Assembly: GCA_017893485.1 (NCBI GenBank)
Contig: JACEHZ010000211.1
Location: 1,021,475 to 1,085,474 of the forward strand
Source of the DNA: Hemerocallis citrina
Taxonomy: Eukaryota; Streptophyta; Magnoliopsida; Asparagales; Asphodelaceae
Direction of reading: 5' to 3'
DNA length: 64,000 nucleotides
The position numbers and the translations under genes are program-made. Shown piece by piece: positions 33,061 to 42,526 of this stretch. Below the pieces are notes generated by a model, which ran no database searches, had not been told where the DNA came from, and saw only the letters and a list, made by a program, of their open reading frames with translations. How positions within the stretch are numbered: the first letter of the stretch is position 1; every line of letters starts with the position of its first letter.

Positions 33061-35356
33061 AAGAAGAATTTCGTCCTCGAATTTCAAAAAGAAGATACAT
33101 AGGGTAACCCCGAAGAAAAGAAAAGCAAAGCAAACAAAACAAAATAAAGCAACCACTACTCAAACAAATGAGGAAACTTCTGCTGAATCTCCTCCTCCAG
33201 CTCCCAAGTCGACTCACTAGGCGAGTGAGGATTCCAAGCAACACGAACCAACTTGATGACCTTGTTCTTAAGCACTTTCTCCCGTCGATCCACAATAGCA
33301 ACTGGCGGAATCTCACAAGTCAAATCCGGCCGAACAGTCAACTCAGAATAGTCGATCACGTGGCTCTCATCTCAGATATATCTCCTAAGTTATGATACAT
33401 GGAAAACATCGTGCACTCCTGATAACGCTGGCGGTAATGCAAGACGATAGGCTACCTTGCCTACTCGCTCCAAAATCTCAAACGGTCGAATAAACCTAGG
33501 GCTAAGCATGCCCCCACCACCGAACCGAATGACACCGCGCCACGGCGATACCTTTAGGAAAACATGGTCACCAACACCAAACTCCAAAGCTCTCCGTTGG
33601 ACATCAGCCCATCGCCTCTGCCGATCCTTAGTTGCCTGCAAATGCTTCCTGATCTGAACCACAACATCCATTGTCTTGGTAATCAACTTACCCAATAACT
33701 TCCTCTCACCAATGTCATCCCAACACATTGGTTATCTGCACTTCCGCCCATAGAGTACCTCGAACGGAGCAGCTTTAATACTGGCTTGAAAGCTGTTATT
33801 GTATGAGAACTCTACGAGATGCAAATGGTCCTCCCAAGATCCACCAAACTTAAGCATACAAGACCTCAACATGTCCTCAAGAATCTGAATAGTCAGCTCT
33901 GACTGTCCATCAGTCTGGAAATGAAAAGTTGTACTGTACTTCAACTTACTCCCCATACTATCCTGAAGACTCCCAAAACTGAGATCTGAATCTCGTATCC
34001 CTATCGGATACAATACTGACTGGGACCCCATGAAGTCTAACAATCTCTTACATATACTTCTCAGCTAGGCTCTCAGTAGACTGCCCGACACGAAAAAGAA
34101 TGAAGTGAGCACTCTTCGTCAAACGGTCGACAATCACCCAAATGGCATTATGACCCTTAGGACTCCTAGGCAAAGCGGGTACAAAATCCATAGTGATATG
34201 TTTCTACTTACACTCTGGAATAGGAAGCGGTTGAAGAAGTCCAGCGGTCCTTTGATGCTCTGCCTTAACCTACTGGCAGATCAAGCACTGAGAAACAAAC
34301 CGAGCCACAGCCCTCTTCATACCCTGCCACCAAAAATGAAGCTTCAAATCCCGATACATCTTAGTACCGCCGGGATGGATAGAATAGGATGACTGATGGG
34401 CTTCCTCAAGCAACCTATGACGAACTTCACCCTTCAGGACACATAATCTGGACCCAAAACGAAGCAAACCATCAGCATGAATAACCATGTCCGTCCTGGA
34501 CCCAGACTTAACCTCAGCTCGGAAACCCTGTAACTGCGCATCACCATCCTGCGCCTCTTTAATCTGATCAACAAGAGACGACTGTAGCTGGAGCGCCAAA
34601 CAACACCGACCAGAACTCGGCAACACAACATCCAACTCCAACCTCCTCATCTACTTAATCAGATCCCTCTGGTGAGTCAAGAACATAACTGCCGGTCTCC
34701 TGCTCAAAGCATCAGGCACCAAGTTTACTCTACCAGGATGGTATTGCAAACTGATGTCATAATCGGCCATAAGTTCCAACCAACTCCTTTGTCTCATGTT
34801 TAACTCCTTCTGGGTGAAGACTTACTTGAGACTTTTGTGGTCTGTAAAGATCTCCACTCGGTCTCCAAGTAAATAATGTATCCACGGCTTCAAAGCATAA
34901 ATCACTGCCGCTAACTCCAAGTCATGAGTCGGATAGTTCTTCTCATGTGGCCTCAACTGCCTCGATGCATACACAACGACTCGGCCCTTCTATAGCAAAA
35001 CTGCTCCAAGACCCTTACCAGAAGCATCACAGTGAAATACAAATCTGCCTGAACCATCAGGAATAGTCAACACAGGCGCTGACGTCATTCTGTTCTTCAA
35101 CTTAACAAAAACTACATCACACTCATCAGACCAACAGAACTTCTGATCCTTCCCAGTCAACTTAGTCAACGGTCCCGCTATCTTCGAAAATTCTTGGACG
35201 AATTTCCGATAATAGCCTGCTAAACCAAGAAAACTCCTGACTTTAGAAACTGACTTGGGAACAGGCCAACCCTTCATAGCCTCAACCTTGGCAAGATCCA
35301 CAGAAATACCATCTCCTGAGATAATGTGCCCCAATAATGAAACCCTGTCGAGCCAA
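33056..35356 (-). pseudogene. Tekay-type pol fragment (late RT to chromodomain), minus strand
   Basis: It starts in the last part of RT (WLDRVSLLGHIISGDGISVD) and runs through RSFLGLAGYYRKFV, RNase H (FHCDASGKGLGAVLL, then [13 protein letters not shown]), the integrase zinc region (HPGGTKMYRDLKLHFWWQGM..CLICQ), the integrase core (TMDFVPALPRSP; SIVSDRDTRF) and a chromodomain-bearing C-terminus ending FPHLFE at 33156. Stops occur near 34985, 34830, 34650, 34270, 34210, 34060 and 33730, with frame changes in the integrase core. gag, protease and most of RT are missing; the break at 35356/35357 abuts MULE-2 repeats. It belongs with the LTR at 26180-33044. Confidence 0.88.
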
Positions 35357-35357
35357 A

Positions 35358-36300
35358 GGGTTATGGCTATGGTTAGAGGGTTATAGTAGGGTTACGGCAG
35401 GGTTAGAGTAGTTCGTAGGGTTAGAGTAATTTTTAATAAACTGTATACATTTTTCAAATATATTATTTATTTTGATAATGTTTCTTCTTAATATTTTTAT
35501 TAGATTTACAAACAGTTTCATAATTTTTTGTTTTTAACATAAAATCTTTCCATTTTTTGAAGAAAAAAAAATCTCTTCAGAAAAAATTATATAATCACCT
35601 ATCTACACAAATTGGAAACACCATATGATCTTTTAAAGTAAATAAATAAATATTTAACATAATTACTTACATTCATCGAATTCAGTTTAAGAGTTTGAGT
35701 GTCAAAGGGTTACGACTAGGGTTGGAGGGTTATAGTGGGGTTACGGTAGGGTTAGCGTAGTTCGTAGGATTACAGTAGGGTTACGGCTAGGGTTAAAGGG
35801 TTAAAGTAGGGTTACAGTAGGGTTAGAGTAGTTCGTAGGGTTGAGTAATTTTTAACATTATGAAAATAAATAATATAGTTGAAAAATGTAAACAGTTTAT
35901 TAAAAATTACTCTCACCCTACGAACTACTCTAACCCTACTGTAACCCTACTTTAACCCTCTAACCCTAGTCATAACCCTACTGTAACCCTACGAACTACT
36001 CTAACCCTACCGTAACCCTACTATAACCCTCTAACCTTAGCCGTAAGGAATTATGTAACCCTGCTTTAAATATTTGGGGGAAAATTATATAAAAAATAAG
36101 ATATTAAAAATAAAATATGGGGAAAAACCATTTATAAACAAATTAGTCACTTTTACAAGTATAAACATTGAAGTTGATAAAAAACTAGAGCCCCAAGTCG
36201 AGGCCTATCTCTAAACCTACTCTAACCTTTTAACGAGCTAGGGTTAGAGAGTTATAGTAGGATTACAGTAGGTTAGAGTAATTTTTAATAAACTGTTTAC
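35358..36300. repeat. Telomere-like GGGTTA palindromic array in MULE-2
   Basis: The left half is rich in AGGGTTAGAGTAG, GGGTTACGGTAGG and GGGTTCGTAGGGTTAGAG-type strings; from about 35900 the reverse complement takes over (CTACTGTAACCCTACTTTAA), making an inverted pair around an A/T-rich centre near 35880. Blocks flanking the array (GAGTAATTTTTAATAAACTG) recur at about 35425, 35845 and 36270. The units are degenerate and not the plant telomere repeat TTTAGGG. Confidence 0.8.
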
Positions 36301-36416
36301 ATTTTTCAACTATATTATTTAGTTTCATAATGTATTTTTATTAGATTTACAAACAATTTCATTTTTTTTCAAACAATGTTAAAAAATATTAGATTTACAA
36401 ACAACTGTATGAATGA

Positions 36417-36920
36417 AGTTCTGCCAATATCTCTCTACTCAACCGGTTATTGGAGATGACGGGTTAAGATCATTTAACCCGTCATCGTCAATAACGGGTT
36501 AAGTAGAGAGATATTGGCAGTACTTCATGAATACTTGGTCTGTAGATGATGAAGTCTTGCCAATATCTCTCTACTTAACCCATTATTTATAATACTTCAT
36601 GAATACTTGGTCTGTAGATGATGAATTCCTGCCAATATTTCTCTACTTAACCCATTATTGGGGATGACGGGTTAAGATCACTTAACCCGTCATCCCAAAT
36701 AACGGGTTAAGTAGAGAGATATTGGCAGAACTTCATGGATACTTTATTTGTAGATGATGAAGTCCTGCCAATATCTCTCTACTTAACCCGTTATTAGAGA
36801 TGACGGGTTAAGTCTTAACCCGTCATATTTAATAACGGGTTAAATAGAGAGATATTGGCAGAACTTCAAGAAAACATTATTTGTAGATGATGAAGTTCTG
36901 CCAATATCTCTCTACTTAAC
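36417..36920. repeat. Hairpin array with TTAACCCGTCAT units, MULE-2
   Basis: Three near-perfect palindromes of about 100 bp (36417-36525, 36625-36730, 36765-36870) and two half units. Arms read CTGCCAATATCTCTCTACTT then AACCCGTTATT and GACGGGTTAA, with the mirror on the other side. The core TTAACCCGTCAT/ATGACGGGTTAA is the same as in the MULE-2 terminal repeats at about 21424-21466 and 39855-39945. It lies just downstream of the truncated PMD gene. Confidence 0.9.
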
Positions 36921-37491
36921 AACTGCTACTCGATCAAAATCCATGTTCCCCGTCATGGTGACCCCATCTATAAGTAGTCCAGTAATGAGTGCTACATCTT
37001 GGAGAGTGGCGGTCATTTCACCCACCGGTAGGTGGAATGTATGGGTCGCCGGCCTCCATCATTCGACCAGAGTTGTAAGTAGAGGTCGTTCAAGCTTCAC
37101 ATCCCCCATAAATCGTGCTCCATAGAAACCGGATTCAACTAAGAACGGAGTGATACGGGGTCCATGGGAAGAACCGCATGCTTCCGGAAGTTGCACTTCT
37201 TTGCGGACCCAGTCCACACGGCTTCGGATCGGTGTCTGGATTGCAACGAAAGTAAGCTTGAGTCCAATGGTCCAGGAGGTGCAACGAAAATCGAAGACGA
37301 CGGAACGGCCTTGGCAGATGTAGATTGACGGCCACCAACCTACACGAACAAAGATAAATGTTGTTATTATTGAGACATTGAAACTCATATTCATATTTTA
37401 AACCAATAATAATAATAATCAATCTTACCTCTGTCATTGGTGTGCCGCTAGCGCTACCAGAAGGGCTTCTCGGTCGCCTCATTCTAGCCAT
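36921..37491 (-). pseudogene. Plant mobile domain gene fragment carried by MULE-2
   Basis: Exon 1 (37491-37429) encodes an Arg/Ser/Pro-rich N-terminus (MARMRRPRSPSGSASG) and ends at donor GAG|GTAAGA, phase 0. Exon 2 begins at 37339 after GTGTAG and carries the PMD core: ITPFLVESGFYGARFMGDVK, then HTFHLPVGEMTATLQDVALI and DGVTMTGNMDFD, before running into hairpin repeats near 36925. It has a frameshift near 37165 and a stop after TTLVE near 37059. The MULE-1 PMD gene has an intron of the same phase at the same place and matching motifs, so the two are homologous. The C-terminal half is lost. Confidence 0.88.
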
Positions 37492-37609
37492 TTATCTGTG
37501 AATGAAAATTTTAAGTTAAGTTGATACGGATTATATCCATTTATCTATCAGCAATAAACAAAATAAAAATGTGTAAAAAAATGCATAAAACACAACGAAA
37601 AATAGCAAT
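37492..37609. other. Spacer upstream of the MULE-2 PMD fragment
   Basis: A short A/T-rich leader-like segment between the PMD start codon and the subterminal array. No feature seen. Confidence 0.4.
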
Positions 37610-39290
37610 ACAGTGCAACTTGGTCGAATTTACGTAACACAAGCCACCCCAACTTGTAGAAGCGAGTTTCGAGTCACGGTTTGCGAGATACGGCCGTGTA
37701 CCGCTTTATTTGGTTTTTTTAAACCAAAAGCGATATACGGTCATACTCTCGAACCGTTCTTCGAAACTCACTTCTACAAGTTGGGATGACTTTTGCTAGG
37801 TAAGAACAACCAACTCGCAAAGTTTCGTATTTTTTGGAGCTCATTTGAAGGGTATTCTAGTCTAACCGCACTAAAAAAGTTCTAAGTCATTACTTATAGT
37901 TCGATGAACGTGAAAAAACTGCACAACCAGCATCCAAATTTTATAAAACTTTGCAACTTGGTCGAATTCACGTAACACAAGCCACCCCAACTTGTAGAAG
38001 CAAGATTCAAGTCACGGTTTACGAGATACGGCCGTGTACCGCTTTATTTGGTATTTTTTATACCAAAAGTGATACGCGGCCGTATCTCTCGAACCGTGAG
38101 TCGAAACTTACTTCTACATGTTTGGGTGACTTTTGAGATGTGAGACCAACCAACTCGCAAAGTTTCGTATTTTTTGGAGGTCGTTTGAAGGGTTTTCTAG
38201 TCTAACCGCAGTAAAAAAATTCTAAGTCATTTACTTATAGTTCGATGAACGTGAGAAAACCGCACAAATGGCATCCAAAATTTATAAAACTTTGCAACTT
38301 GATCGAATTCACGTAACACAGGCCACCCCAACTTGTATAAGCGAGTTTCGAGTCACGGTTTGCGAGATACGGCCGTGTACCGCTTTATTTGTTTTTTTTA
38401 CCAAAAGCGATAGGCGGCCGTATCTCTCGAACCGTGAGTCGATACTCACTTCTGCAAGTTGGGTTGGCTTGTGATAAGTGAGACCAACCAACTCGCAAAG
38501 TTTCGTATTTTTTGGAGGTTGCTTGAAGGGTTTTCTAGTCTAACCGCAGTAAAAAAGTTCTAACTCATTTACTTATAGTTCGATAACTTGAGAAAACCGC
38601 ACAAACGGCATCCAAAATTTATAAAACTTTGCAACTTGGTCGAATTCACGTAACGCAAACCACCCAACTTGTAGAAGCGAGTTTCGAGTCACGGTTTGCG
38701 AGGTACGGCCGTGTACCGCTTTATTTGGTTTTTTTTTTTTTACCAAAAGTGATACGGGGCCGTATCTCTCGAACCGTGAGTCGAAACTCACTTCTGCAAG
38801 TTGGGGTGGCTTGTGATAGGTGAAACCAACCTACTTGCAAAGTTTTGTATTTTTGGAAAGTCGTTTGAAGGGTTTTCTAGTCTAACTGCACTACAAAAGT
38901 TCTAAGTAGTTTATTTCTTGTGCGATGAACGTAACAAACTGCACAAACAACATCCAAAATTTATAAAACTTTGCAACTTGGTCGAATTCACGTAGCACAC
39001 GCTACTCAAACTTCTAGAAGCAAATTTCGACTCACGGTATGCTAGATACGGCCGTGTACCGCTTTATTTGGTTTTTTCAACCAAAAGCGATACGTGGCCG
39101 TATCTCTCGAACCGTAAGTCAAAACTCACTTCTACAAGTTGGGGTGGCTTGTGCTACGTGAGACCAAACTACTTGCAAAGTTTCGTATTTTTTAAAGGTC
39201 GTTTGCAGGGTTTTCAAGCATGACCGCACTAAAAACTTTCTAAATAATTTCGTATATATCGAACGTGAAAAAACAACACAAACAATACTA
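37610..39290 (-). repeat. Subterminal tandem repeat of MULE-2, right side
   Basis: About five copies of the unit of roughly 335 bp, in opposite orientation to the left array. The marker TTGCAACTTGGTCGAATT occurs near 37614, 37950, 38294, 38632 and 38970. Each copy contains its own hairpin (ACTTGTAGAAGCGAGTTTCG to the mirrored CACTTCTACAAGTTGGG) with a poly-T/A loop. All ORFs inside are repeat shadows. Confidence 0.9.
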
Positions 39291-39329
39291 AATTACTTTG
39301 GCAAAGAATTCTACATCTACAAATTTTTT

Positions 39330-39510
39330 AAGTCTTTGGGCACTTGAATATGTTATTCCTAAATGTAGACTTTTTTGGGCACTTGAATATATTAAAAGTC
39401 TTCCCAATTCTAGATCTACAAATTACTAAGAAAAAGAAAATTTTTGGACACTTGAATATATTAAAAGTCTTCCCAATTCTACATCTACAAATTACTAAGG
39501 CAAAGATTTT
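39330..39510 (-). repeat. Short tandem repeat of about 70-75 bp, about 2.5 copies
   Basis: GGGCACTTGAATATATTAAA followed by GTCTTCCCAATTCT and ATCTACAAATTACTAAG is repeated. A single copy is present in the left end near 21850-21890, so the right end has amplified it. Confidence 0.75.
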
Positions 39511-40046
39511 TTTGGCCACTTTCTAAATATTTTAGTATGGACAAATTGAAAAATCAACACAAATAAAACTACTAAGGTAAAGAATTAGTCAATACCTTAC
39601 AAAATAAGTCCTAATTTAGCCAATGAAGGTGTTGTGGCCGAACTAGGGTTTCGATTTGCTTTCGAAGATAAGATGAGAGAGTTGGGTTTCAAAGTTTGGA
39701 GTAGATATTGGGAGAGAGGAGGAGAACAGGTTTAAGTTTTGATCAAGGATTAGGGTTTTCATGAGTTTGGGTTCGGTGAAGAAACGAGATAGCGAGTGGG
39801 GAGAGTCGGTTTAAGAAGATGATCTGTATACAGATCTAAAAAAATTTAGAGTGCCTTAGCCCGTCATTAGGAACGACGGGTAAGGCATTTTTTTTTTCAA
39901 AAAAATATGCCTTAACCCGTCATTCTGAATGACGGGTTAAGGCCAAATTTTAGAAGGAAAAAAATGTGCACCGCTGGATCAAAGATCCAACGGCCCAGAT
40001 CGCCATTCGCACGAGTCTGTGCACACAGACCCGTTTGCAACTAAAG

Positions 40047-40049
<3 letters not shown>
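39430..40049 (-). repeat. Right terminal inverted repeat of MULE-2
   Basis: Reverse complement of about 21261-21900. It includes the palindromes CCTTAACCCGTCATTCTGAA/TGACGGGTTAAGG (about 39908-39945) and CCGCTGGATC/GATCCAACGG, and ends ..TTGCAACTAAAGCT against (TA)n. Confidence 0.85.
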
Positions 40050-40093
<44 letters not shown>

Positions 40094-40096
<3 letters not shown>

Positions 40097-40329
40097 AAAT
40101 GCTTTATTGATTGAAAACGGGTTCGTTTTCAAAGGGTTGGAAAATAGCGATTTGAACTGTTGGATCGCTGTTTATTGTGATCAATGCCCTTTCGCTATTA
40201 ATAGCAGATCCGCTAAGATTTCAGCGGCAGCGATCTGAGCCGTTGATCACGATCAAGAGCGATCCGACGACTCAGATCGCTGTTTTCTAACCCTGTGAAA
40301 ACGAACCTGTTTTCAATAGACAATTTCCC
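40094..40329. mobile_element. 236-bp MITE inserted in a (TA)n tract
   Basis: Imperfect terminal inverted repeats of about 60 bp (GGGAAATGCTTTATTGATTG on the left; GGGAAATTGTCTATTGAAAA reading in from the right) with a GATCGCT-rich interior. (TA)n lies at 40050-40093 and 40331-40346. It resembles in structure, though not in sequence, the TA-flanked MITE at 21049-21220. Confidence 0.8.
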
Positions 40330-40348
40330 ATATATATATATATATATT

Positions 40349-40407
40349 CCAGAATTCCTTAATGAGTTCGATGGAGTTGTATCTAACTGGAAAAGTTATG
40401 AACTTAG

Positions 40408-40485
<78 letters not shown>

Positions 40486-40545
40486 CTAAGTTCATAACTT
40501 TTCCAGTTAGATACAACTCCATCGAACTCATTAAGGAATTCTGGA
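40349..40545. repeat. Perfect fold-back with (TA)n loop
   Basis: Arms of about 64 bp (TTCCAGAATTCCTTAATGAG onward, and its exact complement ending CATTAAGGAATTCTGGAA) surround about 70 bp of (TA)n. The right arm appears to be the 3' end of the LINE copy that follows on the minus strand, so the left arm would be an inverted duplicate of it. The ORFs of Tyr-Ile repeats here are artefacts. Confidence 0.9.
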
Positions 40546-41849
40546 ACAAAAATTACCACTAAAAAATATGGAGAGCAAAAACAATAACAAAAAGTACAAA
40601 GAAGAGTATCATCATCATGGTTCGATCTCAACAGACTAAACTAGAAACAATGCCTTCCAAAGCTGTCGAAATACCAGTGACAGCAAATAGCAACATCCAA
40701 AACAACAAAGAAGAGCAAATAAAATGAAATATTCCATCACCAAGAAAAGAGAGACCAACATGCAAACAAAACGCCAGAGCCCCAGCCAAATAGAACAACA
40801 ACAATGCAAACAGCATAGAAAACGATAATGACCCAAAAACTATCTTCAAAGATCCACAATTATCACAACCAGTAACATCCAACCAGCAGGAAGACTAACA
40901 AATAGTGGAGCCCAAATCACTTCGGGAGCGATGTTGTAACACTAAACATCACCTGGGGATTGAATCAATACTTCACAAAACAAGAGAATATCAAAACAAC
41001 ACAATAAAAAACGAAAATTAAGGCACTAAATTAATACCATGATGAACAAGAGATGACACAACAACATGAAGATTACTAAGTTTAAGAGACTCCCTTTTCT
41101 TAGGAGGGAGGATATTCTTCCAGAAATGAGCAAAATAAAGAATGCCCTCGATCAATTGATCAATAGAGCTGAATTTATTGGTGAAGATCTGATTGTTCTT
41201 TTCCTTCCAAATAACCCAAAAGATTGCCATCATGGTAATATCCCAAGATAGTCTAAGAGCTCATTGGACTCTCCTATTTCTCCAAAAGAACCACCACAAA
41301 GTCATGGAGCCCAGTTTGCCTCGAATATGCCATGCATCCTTACAAATGTACCAAATCGGTTGGATGAAAGAATAATGGATAAAAAGATGATTATTAGACT
41401 CATCATGGTTCTTACACAACACATTTCTGACCCAAAGCTAAATTCTTTTTATTAAGGATTTCAACTGTAAGAAGCTTGTTGTGAACCTCCAACCAAACAA
41501 AATCCCTAACTTTCAGATGAGCTATATTTTGCTACATATGTTTGTAGAACGGAAAAATGGCACCACCATTGTTGAGAAAGGTGTAGAAGGACTTAACCGT
41601 ATAAGTACATGTGTTAGACAATCTTAATCTAATTTCATCTCTTGCCTGTCACTGATACGAACCCAGTAAGACAAGAAGGCGAATATAATCAGAATGTTGC
41701 TCAAGAGAGAGAGAGAGAGAGAGATCTTCTTAATGGAATAATCTAGTCTCTTTGATTATTATAGAACGTAAGATACAAAGCCATAATAGCATTTTGATTA
41801 AATGCTAAATGAAATAGAGAAGGAAACAAGATCGAGATTTTATTGTTAC
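40546..41849 (-). pseudogene. 3' part of an L1-type LINE (ORF2 C-terminus and 3' UTR)
   Basis: On the minus strand, continuing from 56755, broken frames encode the region after RT, including a C-terminal zinc-binding RT domain (FVWLEVHNKLLT; MMAIFWVIWKEKNNQIFTNK at 41233). Stop at about 41018 precedes a T-rich 3' UTR. A (GA)n tract lies at 41704-41725. The other half of the same LINE resumes at 56755, the join being the GTTAC target site of the Tat element. Confidence 0.85.
41845..41849. repeat. Left TSD (GTTAC) of the Tat element
   Basis: Identical to 56755-56759; the two halves of the LINE frame meet at this site. Confidence 0.9.
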
Positions 41850-42454
41850 TGATATGGCTAGAAATGGGTTTAATCGGGACCGTCCAAATCAGGCACGAAT
41901 CTTGAAGCCTAGGGATAAAACGGTAATTTCACTGAAGCGGGTACTGGTTATCCTCCCCAAAGAACCGTTAACCCGCGAACGGATCCACCTCAACTGGGTG
42001 CGGGTTTCAACCCGCAATAAACCCGGTCCAGCGGGGTAGAATTAGGGTTTCTGATTAATATTAATCAACGGCCCTGATTCATATCTATCCTTTCACTGGG
42101 GATTAGGGATTACATTCCTAATCTGTTTACAAGGAGAATATTCCTTATCAGATCACGGGGATCACATGCCTAATCTGTTCCCTAAGACACCTATAAATAC
42201 CCCCCATCCATCTCCATTAAGAGGTAATCAATCTTTCACCAGTTTTTATGCTCTCTCACAGTCTTCCAGATTACTGACTTGAGCGTCGGAGGGTGCGTCG
42301 CTGGGAACAACCCCGGTGTCTCGTACTTTTTGCAGGTGTACGGCGGGAGCAACGATCAAGCCCCGACGGAACAGGTATACAGGTTTACTATTCAGTTTCC
42401 CTAAGAATCCACAAATACTATCTGTTTGCCCCCACACCAAATTTAGCAGCAACA
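41850..42454 (+). repeat. 5' LTR of the Tat element
   Basis: Starts TGATATGGCTAG, ends TTTAGCAGCAACA. A TATA box (CTATAAATAC, 42191-42200) sits about 340 bp in, so transcription should start near 42220. Confidence 0.95.
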
Positions 42455-42457
42455 AAT

Positions 42458-42475
42458 TGGCGCCGTCTGTGGGAA
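42458..42475 (+). other. Primer-binding site of the Tat element
   Basis: TGGCGCCGTCTGTGGGAA follows the 5' LTR by three bases. This sequence is common at this place in plant Ty3/gypsy elements. Confidence 0.85.
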
Positions 42476-42526
42476 ACTAACGAATAGAGACTTCTCCTCT
42501 TCCTAGTGAACAGATCTTCTCCAGCC

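Larger units (their letters stand above)
21261..40049. mobile_element. MULE-2: PMD-carrying long-TIR element, heavily invaded
   Basis: The two ends are inverted copies of each other starting (G)AGCTTTA..GTTGCAAA..GGGTCTGTG, and homology continues inward for well over 600 bp into shared subterminal tandem repeats. Both ends abut (TA)n tracts, so a target duplication cannot be scored. Element sequence recognisable as its own is 21261-22778, 24676-24705 and 35358-40049, about 6.2 kb; the rest is nested insertions. It has internal hairpins and a PMD gene fragment next to the right end with the same first-intron position as MULE-1, but no transposase remains. MULE class is inferred from this parallel. 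Two separate inverted partial copies remain a weaker alternative. Confidence 0.72.

Noticed and set aside
35358..36060. Interstitial telomere or chromosome fusion point
   Set aside because: The repeats are GGGTTA variants, not TTTAGGG, are degenerate and belong to an element-internal inverted repeat.
36421..36915. Possible CRISPR-like array (regular repeats with spacers)
   Set aside because: This is plant nuclear DNA; the units are palindromes of varying spacing related to transposon ends and the spacers are not unique.
40313..40631. Tyr-Ile repeat proteins
   Set aside because: Translation of (TA)n.
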